Shown: positions 24,289 to 33,696, counted from the stretch's first letter. The stretch: 42,334 nucleotides of DNA from Candidatus Latescibacter anaerobius SCGC AAA252-E07 (GCA_000403035.1 AQSL01000152.1:1-42334); one strand, 5' to 3'. Numbers and translations: made by a program. Notes: generated by a model from the sequence alone, not told the origin.

Positions 24289-27234
24289 TTAATATCCCGT
24301 ATACATTTTTAAAAAGAATGAAGACTGCTTGTAATCCTCCCATGTACGGCCGGAATCATCAAAACCGACCTGTTCCAGTTTAAAGCCCCACAACCCCCAG
24401 ACATCAAATCCGAAATAATTGGTTCTGTTGGCAACCTGCAGTATATAGTTCTTTTGACGGTAATCGTTACGGTCATCGAGATAATCATGGTACCTGAACT
24501 CGAAATCATTAAATCCCTGGGTGCCGAAAGTAATAGTGGTATCATCCGATATCCTGTACATTACATAGGTCAGGGGAATTAGCATCGAATAATATTCTTC
24601 CGGGTTTACATGGTATGAACGGTCATATTTATAAAACCGCAGCTTTATACCCGATGACAGTGTCCAGTTTCCCAACTGTTTTGTATACGATACTTTATGA
24701 GACATTGCAATGGTTTTGAGAATACCGGGAAGCTGGAACGTGTTGTCATACATTATTCCTCCAATCTGACTGTTGCGCTCATATTTTATAAAGTTCTCGA
24801 GGGTAACAGAAGGTACCGCCCTGATTCTCGATTCAAGAAACAATTTATTAACACGGGAATTTCGGTATTCAAGTTTGTCAAAGTGTTCACGCTTCCTTAA
24901 CATCCACCCGGATTTATAAGCGCTTAAATCAGCGATTTTTCGTTCCTCAACATACACGGAATAGGGATCATGGATATTATCCCGGATTCTCTCATACCGG
25001 TATTCTGCACTTAACCTTCCCACAGTAAATACATTATAGTCAAGCTTGAATTTTGCATAATCGTTGAATGTCCTGTTATCCACTCCCACACCACGTGTCC
25101 TGAGCGACCCTGTTATGAAATTTACACTCTTCTGAGGCGTAAACCTCAAAAAGAAATGATATCCCTTACGGTCGTGGTCATAGGGCATATCGACATAATT
25201 ATCATCCTCACGGAAATCGGGAACGGTATTATTATCGAAATCATCCCCCATCGCGAAATTCTCCGGGTCTGCATCAAACATCAGAAACGGCTCATAATAA
25301 TCGGGGATGCCGTTCATGTTCCGCTCGGTGTCCGGAATGCCGTCATGGTCAACATCGAAACCGGGATACACACCATCTCTATCATCATTATCCGCATACT
25401 GGTCATAATCGTCATTGTCCGCGATTAATGTTCCCAAACGACGAACTTGAGGCATGTAAAATTTTCCCATTTTGAAATATTCGCCAGCCAGACCAAAATA
25501 TTTCCAGTCTTTATTTACAGTAACATAATATGCATGATCGGTCAGTGAAGAACGATGCCCTGTCCGTGGATCCCAGATGGTAAGCTTCTGCATGGGAATC
25601 CCGCTCCCGGGAAGACCATCGGGAAACATGTAGTAATGAGTGTTGGTGACATATTCTCCTCTGATTTTACAGCCGTAATAATCAAAGTTTGCATCAAACC
25701 CGTATATTGTGTTTCCGACCTCATAGCCGAAATCAATTTTTACCGTACGGATATTCGATTCGTTTTTCACATTACCCTCTGCTACAGCCATCGTCTCCCA
25801 GTATTCTGTATGGTAATATGACTGGTTATCGCCTTTTGCTTCATGACCACCATCGGGGTGCTTGGTATATATTACCGAAGTTTGTATCCGGTAATCATTC
25901 GATACCGTTACTTCGGCCTGAACCCGGTTCACATTTTCAGTTATCGTTGAAATGTCGAACCAGTAAACAACATATTTTGTTCCGTTTACCTGAAGCGGCT
26001 TGCCGGCCGGATCGGCAATTGAATAATACCCGGTAAGCCAGTTTAAATTACAGTAATGGGTTAAATTATTCGTGTTCCAGCCCTTTCTCAGATCATTGTG
26101 AAACATATAATCAACATATTTGGGTTTATTCATATTTAAATGTCCAATTGTTGGTAAATCATTTGAAACAGTATAAATAGTATGGCTCATAAAATTCGTA
26201 TTGCCCATAATATAATGCGGTCTAAAGGGTTCAAAACTTCCTTTAAACGGTTCAACAGCGCTAATTGATTCCCAGGTGAGGTCATCGAGAATAACCTGCG
26301 GCTGTATGTCATCACGGTACACACCGTTGACTTTGAGCCGTACATTATAAACAACAGGGCCGTCACCATCCCAGGGCGAATCATCGATAACACGTACAAG
26401 ATAAATCATGGGAGTCGGGACATTATCCTGGAGCGTCCCTTTCCAGGAATCTCCCTTTTCACGGGTTCGCTGTTGATAGTAATTGGTAACATAGGTTGAA
26501 CCGATATTGAGCGCACCGAAGCGTCTCCGGAAATGAAATCCCCGTATCATACGCATATTGTCAGGCAGCGTTCTGCTCCAGCGGCTGGTAACACCATTTG
26601 AATTGACAATACTCGCCTGGTAATTAGCCGACTGAAAATCGACCCGCATGCCGGTCAAACCCGGTGTGCTCAAAGTCAGCGGAGTAAATATCGTTCGAAG
26701 CTTTTCAGCACCCATGAGAGCCACCGCCCAGTCATCGGTTGACTCTCGTATCGCCCATACACCATCAAGGTCTTGAGTTGTTGTGAGGTAATTGATGTAA
26801 TTCCACGGCCCGTATGCCTCTGTAGTGCCGTCATCATATTTCGTCTCGTGCCAGATGTTTGCGGTTGCACTCATTTTGACCAGACGGTCTCCGAACTCGT
26901 TATACGACCACTTCCTGCGGCGGTTCTCGAGAATACGGTAGGATTCGAATCCACGGAACGCGTAATTTTCGTAACGGTCATTCATATCGTAATAGTCATA
27001 TCCCCATTTCCTGTAGCGGTCGAATTCACGGTTGAAATTGCCAAGGAAGGTCTGGCTGCGGGAGTGATTGTTCGAGGTGTTCAGGGCTTTCAGGCGGTCT
27101 GTTGTGGACATTTCGAGCCAGTCTTCATCGGTGTATTTACGTAGTTCATAGATGTTTTTGTTTTGAGCATATATATTAATCTGGGAAATAATAAGAACTG
27201 TAATTACTGTTACAGCACTAAGGTATATTCTCAT
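24289..27234 (-). CDS. Large barrel-like outer-membrane protein with Ca-binding repeats
   Basis: This 981-aa protein has a signal peptide (MRIYLSAVTVITVLIISQIN, IYAQ). The N-terminal part is rich in Tyr, Arg and Asp. The long middle and C-terminal regions show alternating beta-strand patterns with aromatic ends, finishing in aromatic-rich strands (FFLKMYTGY), as in outer-membrane barrels. An acidic insert at about 606-680 (DNDDYDQYADNDDRDG, FDVDHDGIPD, FDADPENF, DDFDNN) has thrombospondin-type-3-like DxDxDG calcium sites. I do not recognise a named family. It is immediately upstream of the TonB-like/DUF4159 gene, suggesting a two-component inner/outer membrane unit. SprA-like translocons of type IX systems are far larger, so I do not call it that. 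Confidence 0.6.
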   Translation of the reverse strand: MRIYLSAVTVITVLIISQINIYAQNKNIYELRKYTDEDWLEMSTTDRLKALNTSNNHSRSQTFLGNFNREFDRYRKWGYDYYDMNDRYENYAFRGFESYRILENRRRKWSYNEFGDRLVKMSATANIWHETKYDDGTTEAYGPWNYINYLTTTQDLDGVWAIRESTDDWAVALMGAEKLRTIFTPLTLSTPGLTGMRVDFQSANYQASIVNSNGVTSRWSRTLPDNMRMIRGFHFRRRFGALNIGSTYVTNYYQQRTREKGDSWKGTLQDNVPTPMIYLVRVIDDSPWDGDGPVVYNVRLKVNGVYRDDIQPQVILDDLTWESISAVEPFKGSFEPFRPHYIMGNTNFMSHTIYTVSNDLPTIGHLNMNKPKYVDYMFHNDLRKGWNTNNLTHYCNLNWLTGYYSIADPAGKPLQVNGTKYVVYWFDISTITENVNRVQAEVTVSNDYRIQTSVIYTKHPDGGHEAKGDNQSYYHTEYWETMAVAEGNVKNESNIRTVKIDFGYEVGNTIYGFDANFDYYGCKIRGEYVTNTHYYMFPDGLPGSGIPMQKLTIWDPRTGHRSSLTDHAYYVTVNKDWKYFGLAGEYFKMGKFYMPQVRRLGTLIADNDDYDQYADNDDRDGVYPGFDVDHDGIPDTERNMNGIPDYYEPFLMFDADPENFAMGDDFDNNTVPDFREDDNYVDMPYDHDRKGYHFFLRFTPQKSVNFITGSLRTRGVGVDNRTFNDYAKFKLDYNVFTVGRLSAEYRYERIRDNIHDPYSVYVEERKIADLSAYKSGWMLRKREHFDKLEYRNSRVNKLFLESRIRAVPSVTLENFIKYERNSQIGGIMYDNTFQLPGILKTIAMSHKVSYTKQLGNWTLSSGIKLRFYKYDRSYHVNPEEYYSMLIPLTYVMYRISDDTTITFGTQGFNDFEFRYHDYLDDRNDYRQKNYILQVANRTNYFGFDVWGLWGFKLEQVGFDDSGRTWEDYKQSSFFLKMYTGY

Positions 27235-27269
27235 ACATAATCCATAGTAAGAAATTGAGACGGCTATAA

Positions 27270-27296
27270 GCCCCCTAATCCCCCGGAGGGGGACTA
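27270..27296. repeat. G/C-rich hairpin AGCCCCCTAATCCCCCGGAGGGGGACT
   Basis: CCCCC-GGA-GGGGG, with flanking AGCCCCCT, lies 11 bp after the stop of secreted paralogue A2 on the minus strand. It resembles widespread intergenic C-rich repeats and may also attenuate transcription before the barrel gene. Confidence 0.5.
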
Positions 27297-27307
27297 AAAA
27301 ACTATCT

Positions 27308-29170
27308 CTATTTCACCAGTGTCATCTTCATCTTCTTTTCATTCTTTCCCGCTTTTACCGTATAGAAATACACCCCGGCTGAAAATCCCGAAGCATCCCA
27401 TGCAACTGAATATTTCCCAGCTTCCAGGTAATCATCCACAAGTGTATCGACTTTCTGACCAGATATGTTGTATATGTCAACGGTTACGTGATTAGATTCC
27501 GGAATAGTGAAGCCTATCGTGGTACTCGGATTAAACGGATTAGGTGTGTTCTGCTCAACACTAAATGCTGCCTGTTTATCTTCTTCGACTTCAGTTGGTT
27601 CATCTGTTATCACTCCATGTGCAGAATCAAAGGCAATATAATATGTCTGGGTACGATCACCCCAAAATTTATTATCAGGTGTCGCTGCACCATTCATATA
27701 TAAACCATCATAGTTTGATCCGCTGTCACAAAGCTGGCCGCCACCTTTTTGTCCGGCATAATCACCTTCTGTAATGATATCATCGGCAAAAGACATATAA
27801 CCGATTCCCGTACCATCCTGGGTTGCTACGCCAAAGGAAGTTATACCTAACCAGGCGGTATGAATAATAGAAAAGTTGTTTGAATCCATACTGATGGATT
27901 CACGTAGTATATGGTTGCCCTGAGTAAAATCATTACAATACCAGGGAAACACAATATCCGGTTCCCAGCCGTTATCCATAAAGTAATCACCGTTGCTGTT
28001 CTCAAAAACAACCAGATCGGTATCATCCTCCGGGTCGTCAAGAAGTCTCGATATATCAATCGTTTGAAGCATACAGCACAAGGGGCTGAGAAGAGACCAG
28101 CGGTTTTCAGTACGTGAGTACATTCTTTCTATCGTACAGTATCTGTGATATTCATGCGGCATATACCGGTTAAACATCTTTCTATCATATATTAAATCAC
28201 CGTCAAAATGTATGCATTTGAGACTGCCAATTTCAGCATTATCACTACCGGGATTTGCAATATAAAGGTAATTGCGATCTGTGTAACATGTTGAACTCCC
28301 ACCTCTAAATATACCCCATTCTTTCCAAGCAATTTCATCCCAACCGAGCCAGTCCTGGTCGAGTTCAGCCTCACCATCGGTAATAAATTTCCATTTGAGA
28401 ATAGTAACGTATTGTTCATCATCTTTATATGTAACAGTGGTGTGGTAGAAGATATCGTGATTTTCGGGATTTAAAACAGGACCACCATAGATAGCCCCAC
28501 TTGGAAGTTTTTGTCGCTGCTCATAAGTAATAGGACACATTGTTGTCTGAAGCAAGCCTACATCGTTTGGGTTGCTCCCTACCACCCATTTGTAATGAGT
28601 TCCAACTCGCTTGTAACTTATTGAATAATCAGATAAAAGCGGTAATTGATTACCCATGAGCAGCGGTCTGGCAAGCGGCATGCTGTCCTCGCCCAACTCG
28701 TACATCTGACTGCTATGTGTAAAAAATTCATATCCAACCGTTGTATAATATGAAGCCAACTGCCTGTCAGATTGATCATCATATGCCCATAAGTAATAGT
28801 CATATATTCCTGCTTCAACGAAATCACCATCCTGATTATTTCCATCCCATATAATTTCATTATCACCGATATACTGCTCATATCGTTGAGAAACATACAC
28901 TGTCGTATCGATTTTATTCACATAGTGCCAGCCAAGATGACCGTTGCGTACATCGACAATATCCTCCGCCTGGCCGTGAGTGTTTATTACAAGCCAGACA
29001 GCGCCGGGAGTGCCTGAAATTGTGAACGTAATGGTCAAGGGCTTGTCGTTGAATTTATATTCGATTTCGGGGGGGCAAGAGAGTTTCATGACTGTCGGTT
29101 GGAAATCGGCGGCGAAGGAGCATATTACTGATACACTTATTCCAATAGCAATTAAAAATAATCTTTTCAT
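27308..29170 (-). CDS. Secreted protein with FlgD-like and C-terminal sorting domains, paralogue A2
   Basis: This 620-aa protein has a signal peptide (MKRLFLIAIGISVSVICSFA), an N-terminal Ig/FlgD-like region (about 22-150, TEIEYKFNDKPL-type strands and IIWDGNNQDGDFVEAGIYDY), a central beta-rich region of unknown family and a secretion-tail domain (about 538-620, NTPNPFNPSTTIGFTIPE...). Its first 110 residues are almost identical to the gene directly upstream at 29179-31095, so the two arose by tandem duplication. Only 8 bp separate its preferred ATG (29170) from the upstream stop; an alternative GTG at 29182 would overlap that stop. The two are almost certainly co-transcribed. Confidence 0.75.
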   Translation of the reverse strand: MKRLFLIAIGISVSVICSFAADFQPTVMKLSCPPEIEYKFNDKPLTITFTISGTPGAVWLVINTHGQAEDIVDVRNGHLGWHYVNKIDTTVYVSQRYEQYIGDNEIIWDGNNQDGDFVEAGIYDYYLWAYDDQSDRQLASYYTTVGYEFFTHSSQMYELGEDSMPLARPLLMGNQLPLLSDYSISYKRVGTHYKWVVGSNPNDVGLLQTTMCPITYEQRQKLPSGAIYGGPVLNPENHDIFYHTTVTYKDDEQYVTILKWKFITDGEAELDQDWLGWDEIAWKEWGIFRGGSSTCYTDRNYLYIANPGSDNAEIGSLKCIHFDGDLIYDRKMFNRYMPHEYHRYCTIERMYSRTENRWSLLSPLCCMLQTIDISRLLDDPEDDTDLVVFENSNGDYFMDNGWEPDIVFPWYCNDFTQGNHILRESISMDSNNFSIIHTAWLGITSFGVATQDGTGIGYMSFADDIITEGDYAGQKGGGQLCDSGSNYDGLYMNGAATPDNKFWGDRTQTYYIAFDSAHGVITDEPTEVEEDKQAAFSVEQNTPNPFNPSTTIGFTIPESNHVTVDIYNISGQKVDTLVDDYLEAGKYSVAWDASGFSAGVYFYTVKAGKNEKKMKMTLVK

Positions 29171-29178
29171 TTTATATC

Positions 29179-31095
29179 TCACTTCAGTACCGTCATCTTC
29201 ATCGTTTTTTCATAAATGCCAGATTTAACGGTATAGAAATACACACCGGCTGAAAATCCCGACGCGTCCCAGGTAACTGAATGTTTCCCTGCTTCCATAA
29301 AGTCATCAACCGATGTATAAACTTTCTGACCAGCTATATTATATATGTAAATGGTTACATAATTTTGTTCAGGAATCGTAAAGCTTATTATTGTACTCGG
29401 ATTAAACGGATTCGGTGTGTTTTGTTCGACACTGAATACTGCATGTTTCTCTTCTTCAACCGTGATTGGTTTATTTGTGATAATGCCATGGGCAGAGTCA
29501 AAAGCCACATAATATGCCTTGGCAATATCCTCCCTATAGTTTGTCTCAGGAGTAGCTGCACCATTCATATACAAACCATCATAGTTTGATCCGCTGTCGC
29601 ATAATACACCGCCACTTTTATAAAATTTTTCGGTATCAGTATCATCGGCAAAAGACATATAACCGATCCCCGTACCATCCTGAGTTGCTACACCAAAGGA
29701 AGTAAAGGAAGTCAAACCCAGCCAGATGTTATGAATTATTGAAAAGCCGTTTGAATCAATACTGATAGATTCAGGTATAACTTGGTTTAATTGACTATAA
29801 TGACTACAATACCAGGGGAATTCACTATCCGGTTCCCAGCCATTATCCATAAAGTAATCACCGTTACGGTTCTCAAAAACAACCAGATCGGTGTCATCCT
29901 CCGGGTCGTCAAGAAGTCTCGATATGTCAATCATCTGAAGCATACAGCACCATGGGCTGATAAGAAACCAGTGGTTTTCTGAACGGGAGTACATTCTTTC
30001 TATTGTACAGTATTTGTTATATTCATACGGCATATACCGGTTGAACATCATCCTGTCATATATCACATCACCTTCAAAACTTATGCATTTGAGCATGCCA
30101 ATTTCCCAACTACCACTACCGGGATTTGCAATATAAATGTAATTGCGATCTGTGTAACATGTTGAACAATCGTAACTACCTGATATCCACCATTCTTCCC
30201 ATATTGCTTCATCCCATCCGAGCCAGTCCCGGTCGAGTTCAGCTTCACCATCGGTAATAAATTTCCATTTGAGAATAGTAGCGTACTTTTTCCAATCATT
30301 TTCATCTTCAACAATAGTTTTCTTACTGGTGTGGTAGAAAATATTGTGATTATCAGGATTAAAAGCAGGACCACCATAGATTAATCTTCTTCTAACATCT
30401 TGTTGTGGCTGTTGATAATACATGGCGCACAGCGTCGTTTGAAGCAAACTTCCATCAGTAGGATTGCTGCCTATTTCCCATTTATAATGAGTTCCAAACC
30501 GCTTGTAACCTACAGAATTATCTGATAAAGCCAGTTCTTGATTGCCCATGAGCAGCGGTCTTGCAAGCGGCATGCCGTCCTCGCCCAGTTCATAAATCTT
30601 ACAGCTCGGATTAAAAAATGCATATCCAACCGTTACGAAATAGCTTGCCAACTGCCTGTTGGATTGATCATCATACGCCCATAAATAATAGTCATAAGTT
30701 CCTGCTTCAACAGGTTCTCCGTCCTGGTCATTCCCATCCCAGATAATTTCAGTCTCACCGATATCCCGTTCATATCGTTGAGAAACATATACTGTCGTAT
30801 CGATTTTATTAACATAATGCCAGCCAAGGTGACCGTTGCGTACATCGACAATATCCTCCGCCTGGCCGTGAGTGTTAATGACAAGCCACACAGCAGCGGG
30901 AGTGCCTGAAATTGTGAACGGAATGATTAGTGGCTTGTCGTTGAATTTATATTCGATTTCGGGGGGGCAAGAGAGTTTCATGACTGTTGGCTGGAATTCG
31001 GCGGCGAAGGATAATGTCGATACAAAAGGTATTCGTACCATGACAGCAATAATGACACATGCTATCATTACCACGCTTATGCTGATAGTTTTCAT
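29179..31095 (-). CDS. Secreted protein with FlgD-like and C-terminal sorting domains, paralogue A3
   Basis: This 638-aa protein has the same plan as A2: hydrophobic signal (MKTISISVVMIACVIIAVMV), Ig/FlgD-like region, central region with LGWDEAIWEEWW, CCMLQMIDISRLLDDPEDDT and NGDYFMDNGWEPD, and secretion tail (NTPNPFNPSTIISFTIPE ... GVYFYTVKSGIY). I start it at ATG 31095 because the residues after it form a normal signal peptide; the frame is open up to 31125 without a ribosome site. A BlaI-like operator (31137-31158) lies about 40 bp upstream of the start, so the A3-A2 pair may belong to the same regulon as the M6-like and propeller genes. Confidence 0.75.
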   Translation of the reverse strand: MKTISISVVMIACVIIAVMVRIPFVSTLSFAAEFQPTVMKLSCPPEIEYKFNDKPLIIPFTISGTPAAVWLVINTHGQAEDIVDVRNGHLGWHYVNKIDTTVYVSQRYERDIGETEIIWDGNDQDGEPVEAGTYDYYLWAYDDQSNRQLASYFVTVGYAFFNPSCKIYELGEDGMPLARPLLMGNQELALSDNSVGYKRFGTHYKWEIGSNPTDGSLLQTTLCAMYYQQPQQDVRRRLIYGGPAFNPDNHNIFYHTSKKTIVEDENDWKKYATILKWKFITDGEAELDRDWLGWDEAIWEEWWISGSYDCSTCYTDRNYIYIANPGSGSWEIGMLKCISFEGDVIYDRMMFNRYMPYEYNKYCTIERMYSRSENHWFLISPWCCMLQMIDISRLLDDPEDDTDLVVFENRNGDYFMDNGWEPDSEFPWYCSHYSQLNQVIPESISIDSNGFSIIHNIWLGLTSFTSFGVATQDGTGIGYMSFADDTDTEKFYKSGGVLCDSGSNYDGLYMNGAATPETNYREDIAKAYYVAFDSAHGIITNKPITVEEEKHAVFSVEQNTPNPFNPSTIISFTIPEQNYVTIYIYNIAGQKVYTSVDDFMEAGKHSVTWDASGFSAGVYFYTVKSGIYEKTMKMTVLK

Positions 31096-31136
31096 GTGTC
31101 TCAGGTTCCTTATGTGTAAGATCATATTTTTATTAA

Positions 31137-31158
31137 AGTAAATCTACTTTAGTAAAAT
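31137..31158 (-). promoter_or_regulatory. BlaI-like operator upstream of A3
   Basis: AGTAAATCTACTTTAGTAAAAT (positions 31137-31158) differs at few positions from the operator core of the blaI-1 promoter (AGTAAATTTACTATAGTAA). It also shares TAAATCTACTTT with the site before the propeller gene at 38337. On the minus strand the expected -10 would be TAGATT (31141-31146). A -35 at the same distance is poor (TTTGCT), so the promoter assignment is weaker than at the other sites. Confidence 0.5.
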
Positions 31159-31246
31159 AATAAGCAAAAAAAATCTCCCCCCTTTCAAAATAATACATTC
31201 ATGTCGGCATGAACTCTTTTTTCACAAACACACGGCTTCTTACTAC

Positions 31247-33073
31247 CTATTCCTTATTCGACAATATTACTTCCCAGGAGAAACTGTCTTCGGAATTGTA
31301 CGCATTGTATTTTCGGATATTTTCGACTTTTTTTCTCCCATTCGTTCCTGCATCAACGGTTCCGCCGGTGGAATGAGTAGAATGTGTACGTTTTTTGTAC
31401 TCTGCAAAATTAATCCTTGATTGCAATAAGAATTCCTCGATACCGGACTCCTCTGATGTTTGTATTGGAGCAGGTTTTTTACGTTCAGCTTCTTCCGGAA
31501 TGCTTGCTGCGCTTTTTTGTTCCGTATCATACGTATCAATAGTATCCATGCTTTCGGGTGAAGGTGGGGTATCCATGTCTGCCTGAGAATTCACCGTGGC
31601 AGACGGCGATTGTTTTTCGGCGCCTGCAGAAACCGGAGTATGCTTTGAGTCAGGGAACGTCATACCGTGCCTGTCGATTTCAACCTTTTCCAGGGGACTT
31701 TCGGAAGCTTGTGTTCGGGGTCGGGTTTCACTTATTACGGTTTCGCTTTCACCGGAAGTTCTGTCCTCTCTTTCCGGCGCCTTATAGAACGGAGTTGTTA
31801 CAGCGATTTTTTCAGGGTATGAAAATTTCGGTTTATATTCCAGTGCACTGCTTTTCACAGCAATCGTATCAATGTTGACTTTTTCCGGAACCTGCAGAGC
31901 GGCATAATCTCGCTTTCCCTTGAAACTGATGAACACCGATACAACCATAGCCGCCAGGCACAAAAACAGGATAATGGCAATAATTCCAGCACGTGCGTTA
32001 ATAAAAATCTGCCCCGATTCCTCGAGCATACGTTCGACTCGCCGTCTCAAAGTAGATTTAAACGACATGATGCCGGCGGCGAGGCCCATACCGGAAACCT
32101 GCGTATGAAAACGCTCAGCGAAATCGACCAGTTGAGCGGCATATATTCTCGGATTACGGCTTAATTTCACAACATAATCGTCACACGCATAATCGCTTGT
32201 ATTCTCTATACAGTCGGAAAGTACTCTCATGAGAGGCTGCACCGGCAGAAGAGCTCTCCCGATATAACTCAACATATTCCATAAACAATCCCTGCGAACA
32301 AGGTGGGCAAACTCATGTATGAGAACTTCCCTGGTTGCTGTCATGCCTTCGGGCAGAATAATAGCGGGTCTGAAGATACCGGTAATAAAAGGACTTTCTA
32401 TGAGTGGACTCTGCAAAAGAAGCGGCATTTTGCTATCAATCTGATAGGCAATAGCCCTGCTTTTTATAAAAACTTCCAGTTCCGTATCATCCGCATTCAT
32501 GCGAATATAAACAATTCTCAAAAAGTGTACGAAGAGTCGTATGCCATAGAAAAGCGTAATTGATAGCCAGAGTATCGTGATAACACTAAAAAGAACAGCC
32601 CTCCAGCTCATAAACGATGAGTGGATTTCATTCTGAGGAAAACCGGGGTAATTTTCATGGAGGTTTCCATTTCCCAAATCATTTTCTCCTTCTCCGGTTC
32701 CTTTCTGTTCAATATCTTTTCCGGAATACGCTTTTTCAGACAAACCTTCATGTACATCCTTTTGAGAAAGTCGGTGAAGCGATTCGGAGGTTTCGAAGAG
32801 ACTGAATGACTCAACGGGGACATCGAACGTTATCCCTGTCAATCCCAGGTCACCGAGGAAAACCGACACAACCGGGCACAGGAAAACCGCTACAAGAAAT
32901 GCCCGCAGCACAAAAGATTGAACCGCCGCGCCCTTCTTCTTTAAAGCAAACGAGACACATAGACCTATACCAATGAGAATGGTGGAGTGCAAAAGAAGGT
33001 TTGCGCCAATCATGACAGCATAGTTTGAAACATGCAATAACCGCTCGAGAACGGGTATTTCAAACATGGTCAT
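31247..33073 (-). CDS. M56-family (BlaR1/MecR1-like) membrane peptidase without a recognisable sensor domain
   Basis: This 608-aa integral membrane metallopeptidase has helices near 16-42, 50-75 and 157-187, and the zinc motif HEFAH at 253-257. E290-x3-D-Y-A-C-D-D follows (the third-ligand region), and a last helix spans about 362-382. In BlaR1 and MecR1 this unit cleaves the BlaI/MecI repressor when an extracytoplasmic penicillin-binding domain is acylated. Here the last helix is followed only by a roughly 225-residue Ser/Thr/Pro/Glu-rich, probably disordered tail, with no SxxK-type penicillin-binding fold. The loop at about 90-155 is also polar and low-complexity. The ATG at 33073 overlaps the stop of the blaI-like gene (ATGA), a standard coupled pair. 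Confidence 0.85.
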   Translation of the reverse strand: MTMFEIPVLERLLHVSNYAVMIGANLLLHSTILIGIGLCVSFALKKKGAAVQSFVLRAFLVAVFLCPVVSVFLGDLGLTGITFDVPVESFSLFETSESLHRLSQKDVHEGLSEKAYSGKDIEQKGTGEGENDLGNGNLHENYPGFPQNEIHSSFMSWRAVLFSVITILWLSITLFYGIRLFVHFLRIVYIRMNADDTELEVFIKSRAIAYQIDSKMPLLLQSPLIESPFITGIFRPAIILPEGMTATREVLIHEFAHLVRRDCLWNMLSYIGRALLPVQPLMRVLSDCIENTSDYACDDYVVKLSRNPRIYAAQLVDFAERFHTQVSGMGLAAGIMSFKSTLRRRVERMLEESGQIFINARAGIIAIILFLCLAAMVVSVFISFKGKRDYAALQVPEKVNIDTIAVKSSALEYKPKFSYPEKIAVTTPFYKAPEREDRTSGESETVISETRPRTQASESPLEKVEIDRHGMTFPDSKHTPVSAGAEKQSPSATVNSQADMDTPPSPESMDTIDTYDTEQKSAASIPEEAERKKPAPIQTSEESGIEEFLLQSRINFAEYKKRTHSTHSTGGTVDAGTNGRKKVENIRKYNAYNSEDSFSWEVILSNKE

Positions 33074-33441
33074 TTCTCCCTTTTATTAATCAGCTTTCGA
33101 ATATTTTCCAATTCCTCGGGCGGTATATATTCATTCTTGATAAGGTATGAAACCAGCCCTGCCGGCGATCCTTCGAATATTTTGTCCACAAAGTCCTTTA
33201 AAGCGCTCCGGGTAACATTTTCAACTTCCACCAGCGGGTAAAAAATAAACGTACGCTCATCAATATCGTGGTCGATGGCCCCCTTGTTCTCGAGTTTCCG
33301 AAGGAGCGTTTGCACGGTACTGTGGGCAATCGGCTCGATTCTGTTCAATGCATCGGTAATTTCACGGGCATTGACACGTCCCTTCTCCCAGAGAACCTGC
33401 ATAATCCTCCACTGTACACGCCCTAATCGTATTCCTGACAT
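33070..33441 (-). CDS. BlaI/MecI-family transcriptional repressor 1
   Basis: This 123-aa winged-helix protein has LGRVQWRIMQVLWEKGRVNAREITDALN, IAHSTVQTLLRKLENKGAI and DHDIDERTFIFYPL, the typical DNA-binding domain of BlaI/MecI. The C-terminal helix region (VENVTRSALKDFVDKIFEGS ... YLIKNEYIPPEELENI) matches the dimerisation part that M56 peptidases cleave. Length is usual for the family (about 120-130). GGAGGG precedes ATG 33441. Its own promoter carries an operator at 33481-33498, which implies autoregulation. It overlaps the M56 gene by four bases. Confidence 0.93.
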   Translation of the reverse strand: MSGIRLGRVQWRIMQVLWEKGRVNAREITDALNRIEPIAHSTVQTLLRKLENKGAIDHDIDERTFIFYPLVEVENVTRSALKDFVDKIFEGSPAGLVSYLIKNEYIPPEELENIRKLINKREK

Positions 33442-33480
33442 TTAGAATCCCTCCAAAAAAAGAATTAACATTTTATAAAA

Positions 33481-33511
33481 GTAAATTTACTATAGTAATA
33501 TAATTTGTCAA
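33481..33511 (-). promoter_or_regulatory. Promoter and operator of the blaI-1/M56-1 operon
   Basis: On the minus strand, TTGACA (33506-33511) is followed after 16 bp by TAAATT (33484-33489). The operator GTAAATTTACTATAGTAA (plus-strand reading, 33481-33498) covers the -10 region and is composed of overlapping palindromes GTAAATTTAC and TTACTATAGTAA. Its position 40 bp before the repressor start is what autoregulation by BlaI would require. The same 18-mer recurs at 22895-22912. Confidence 0.7.
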
Positions 33512-33555
33512 GTATTTTTTTTCTTTTATTCATATTTGAATTGAACGATTCCGGT

Positions 33556-33624
33556 GCAGGGGCAAGCCCTTGCGGTTGCCCAAAATATATATACAATGTG
33601 GGTAGGGGCAAACCCTACCCCTGC
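33556..33624. repeat. GCAGGGGCAAG / GGGTAGGGGCAAACCCTACCC repeat
   Basis: There are two related G/C-rich units. The second is a perfect hairpin, GGGTAGGG (33600-33607) and CCCTACCC (33613-33620) around GCAAA. The outer GCAGGGG (from 33556) and CCCCTGC (to 33624) are also complementary, so the whole can fold as one structure. It lies in the gap between the propeller terminator and the blaI-1 promoter. It resembles intergenic repeats seen in many environmental genomes. Confidence 0.5.
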
Positions 33625-33661
33625 GATAATTGTCGAACATATGATGCAGGAAAATGTGAAC

Positions 33662-33696
33662 AAAAAAAGCAGCCCGGATCGATACCACCGGGCTGC
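33662..33696 (-). terminator. Rho-independent terminator of the propeller gene cluster
   Basis: On the minus strand, GCAGCCCGG and CCGGGCTGC form a perfect 9-bp stem (33688-33696 with 33669-33677) around a 10-base loop, followed by seven T (33668-33662). It lies 36 bp after the stop of the propeller gene ending at 33733 and isolates it from the blaI-1 promoter. Confidence 0.92.

Noticed and set aside
24289..27234. Calling the 981-aa protein SprA or another core type IX secretion component
   Set aside because: It is far too short for SprA and I see none of its motifs; only a general barrel-like pattern is supportable.
31247..33441. Reading the blaI-1/M56-1 pair as a beta-lactam resistance system
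   Set aside because: No beta-lactamase or PBP2a gene is nearby and no penicillin-binding sensor domain follows the M56 unit.
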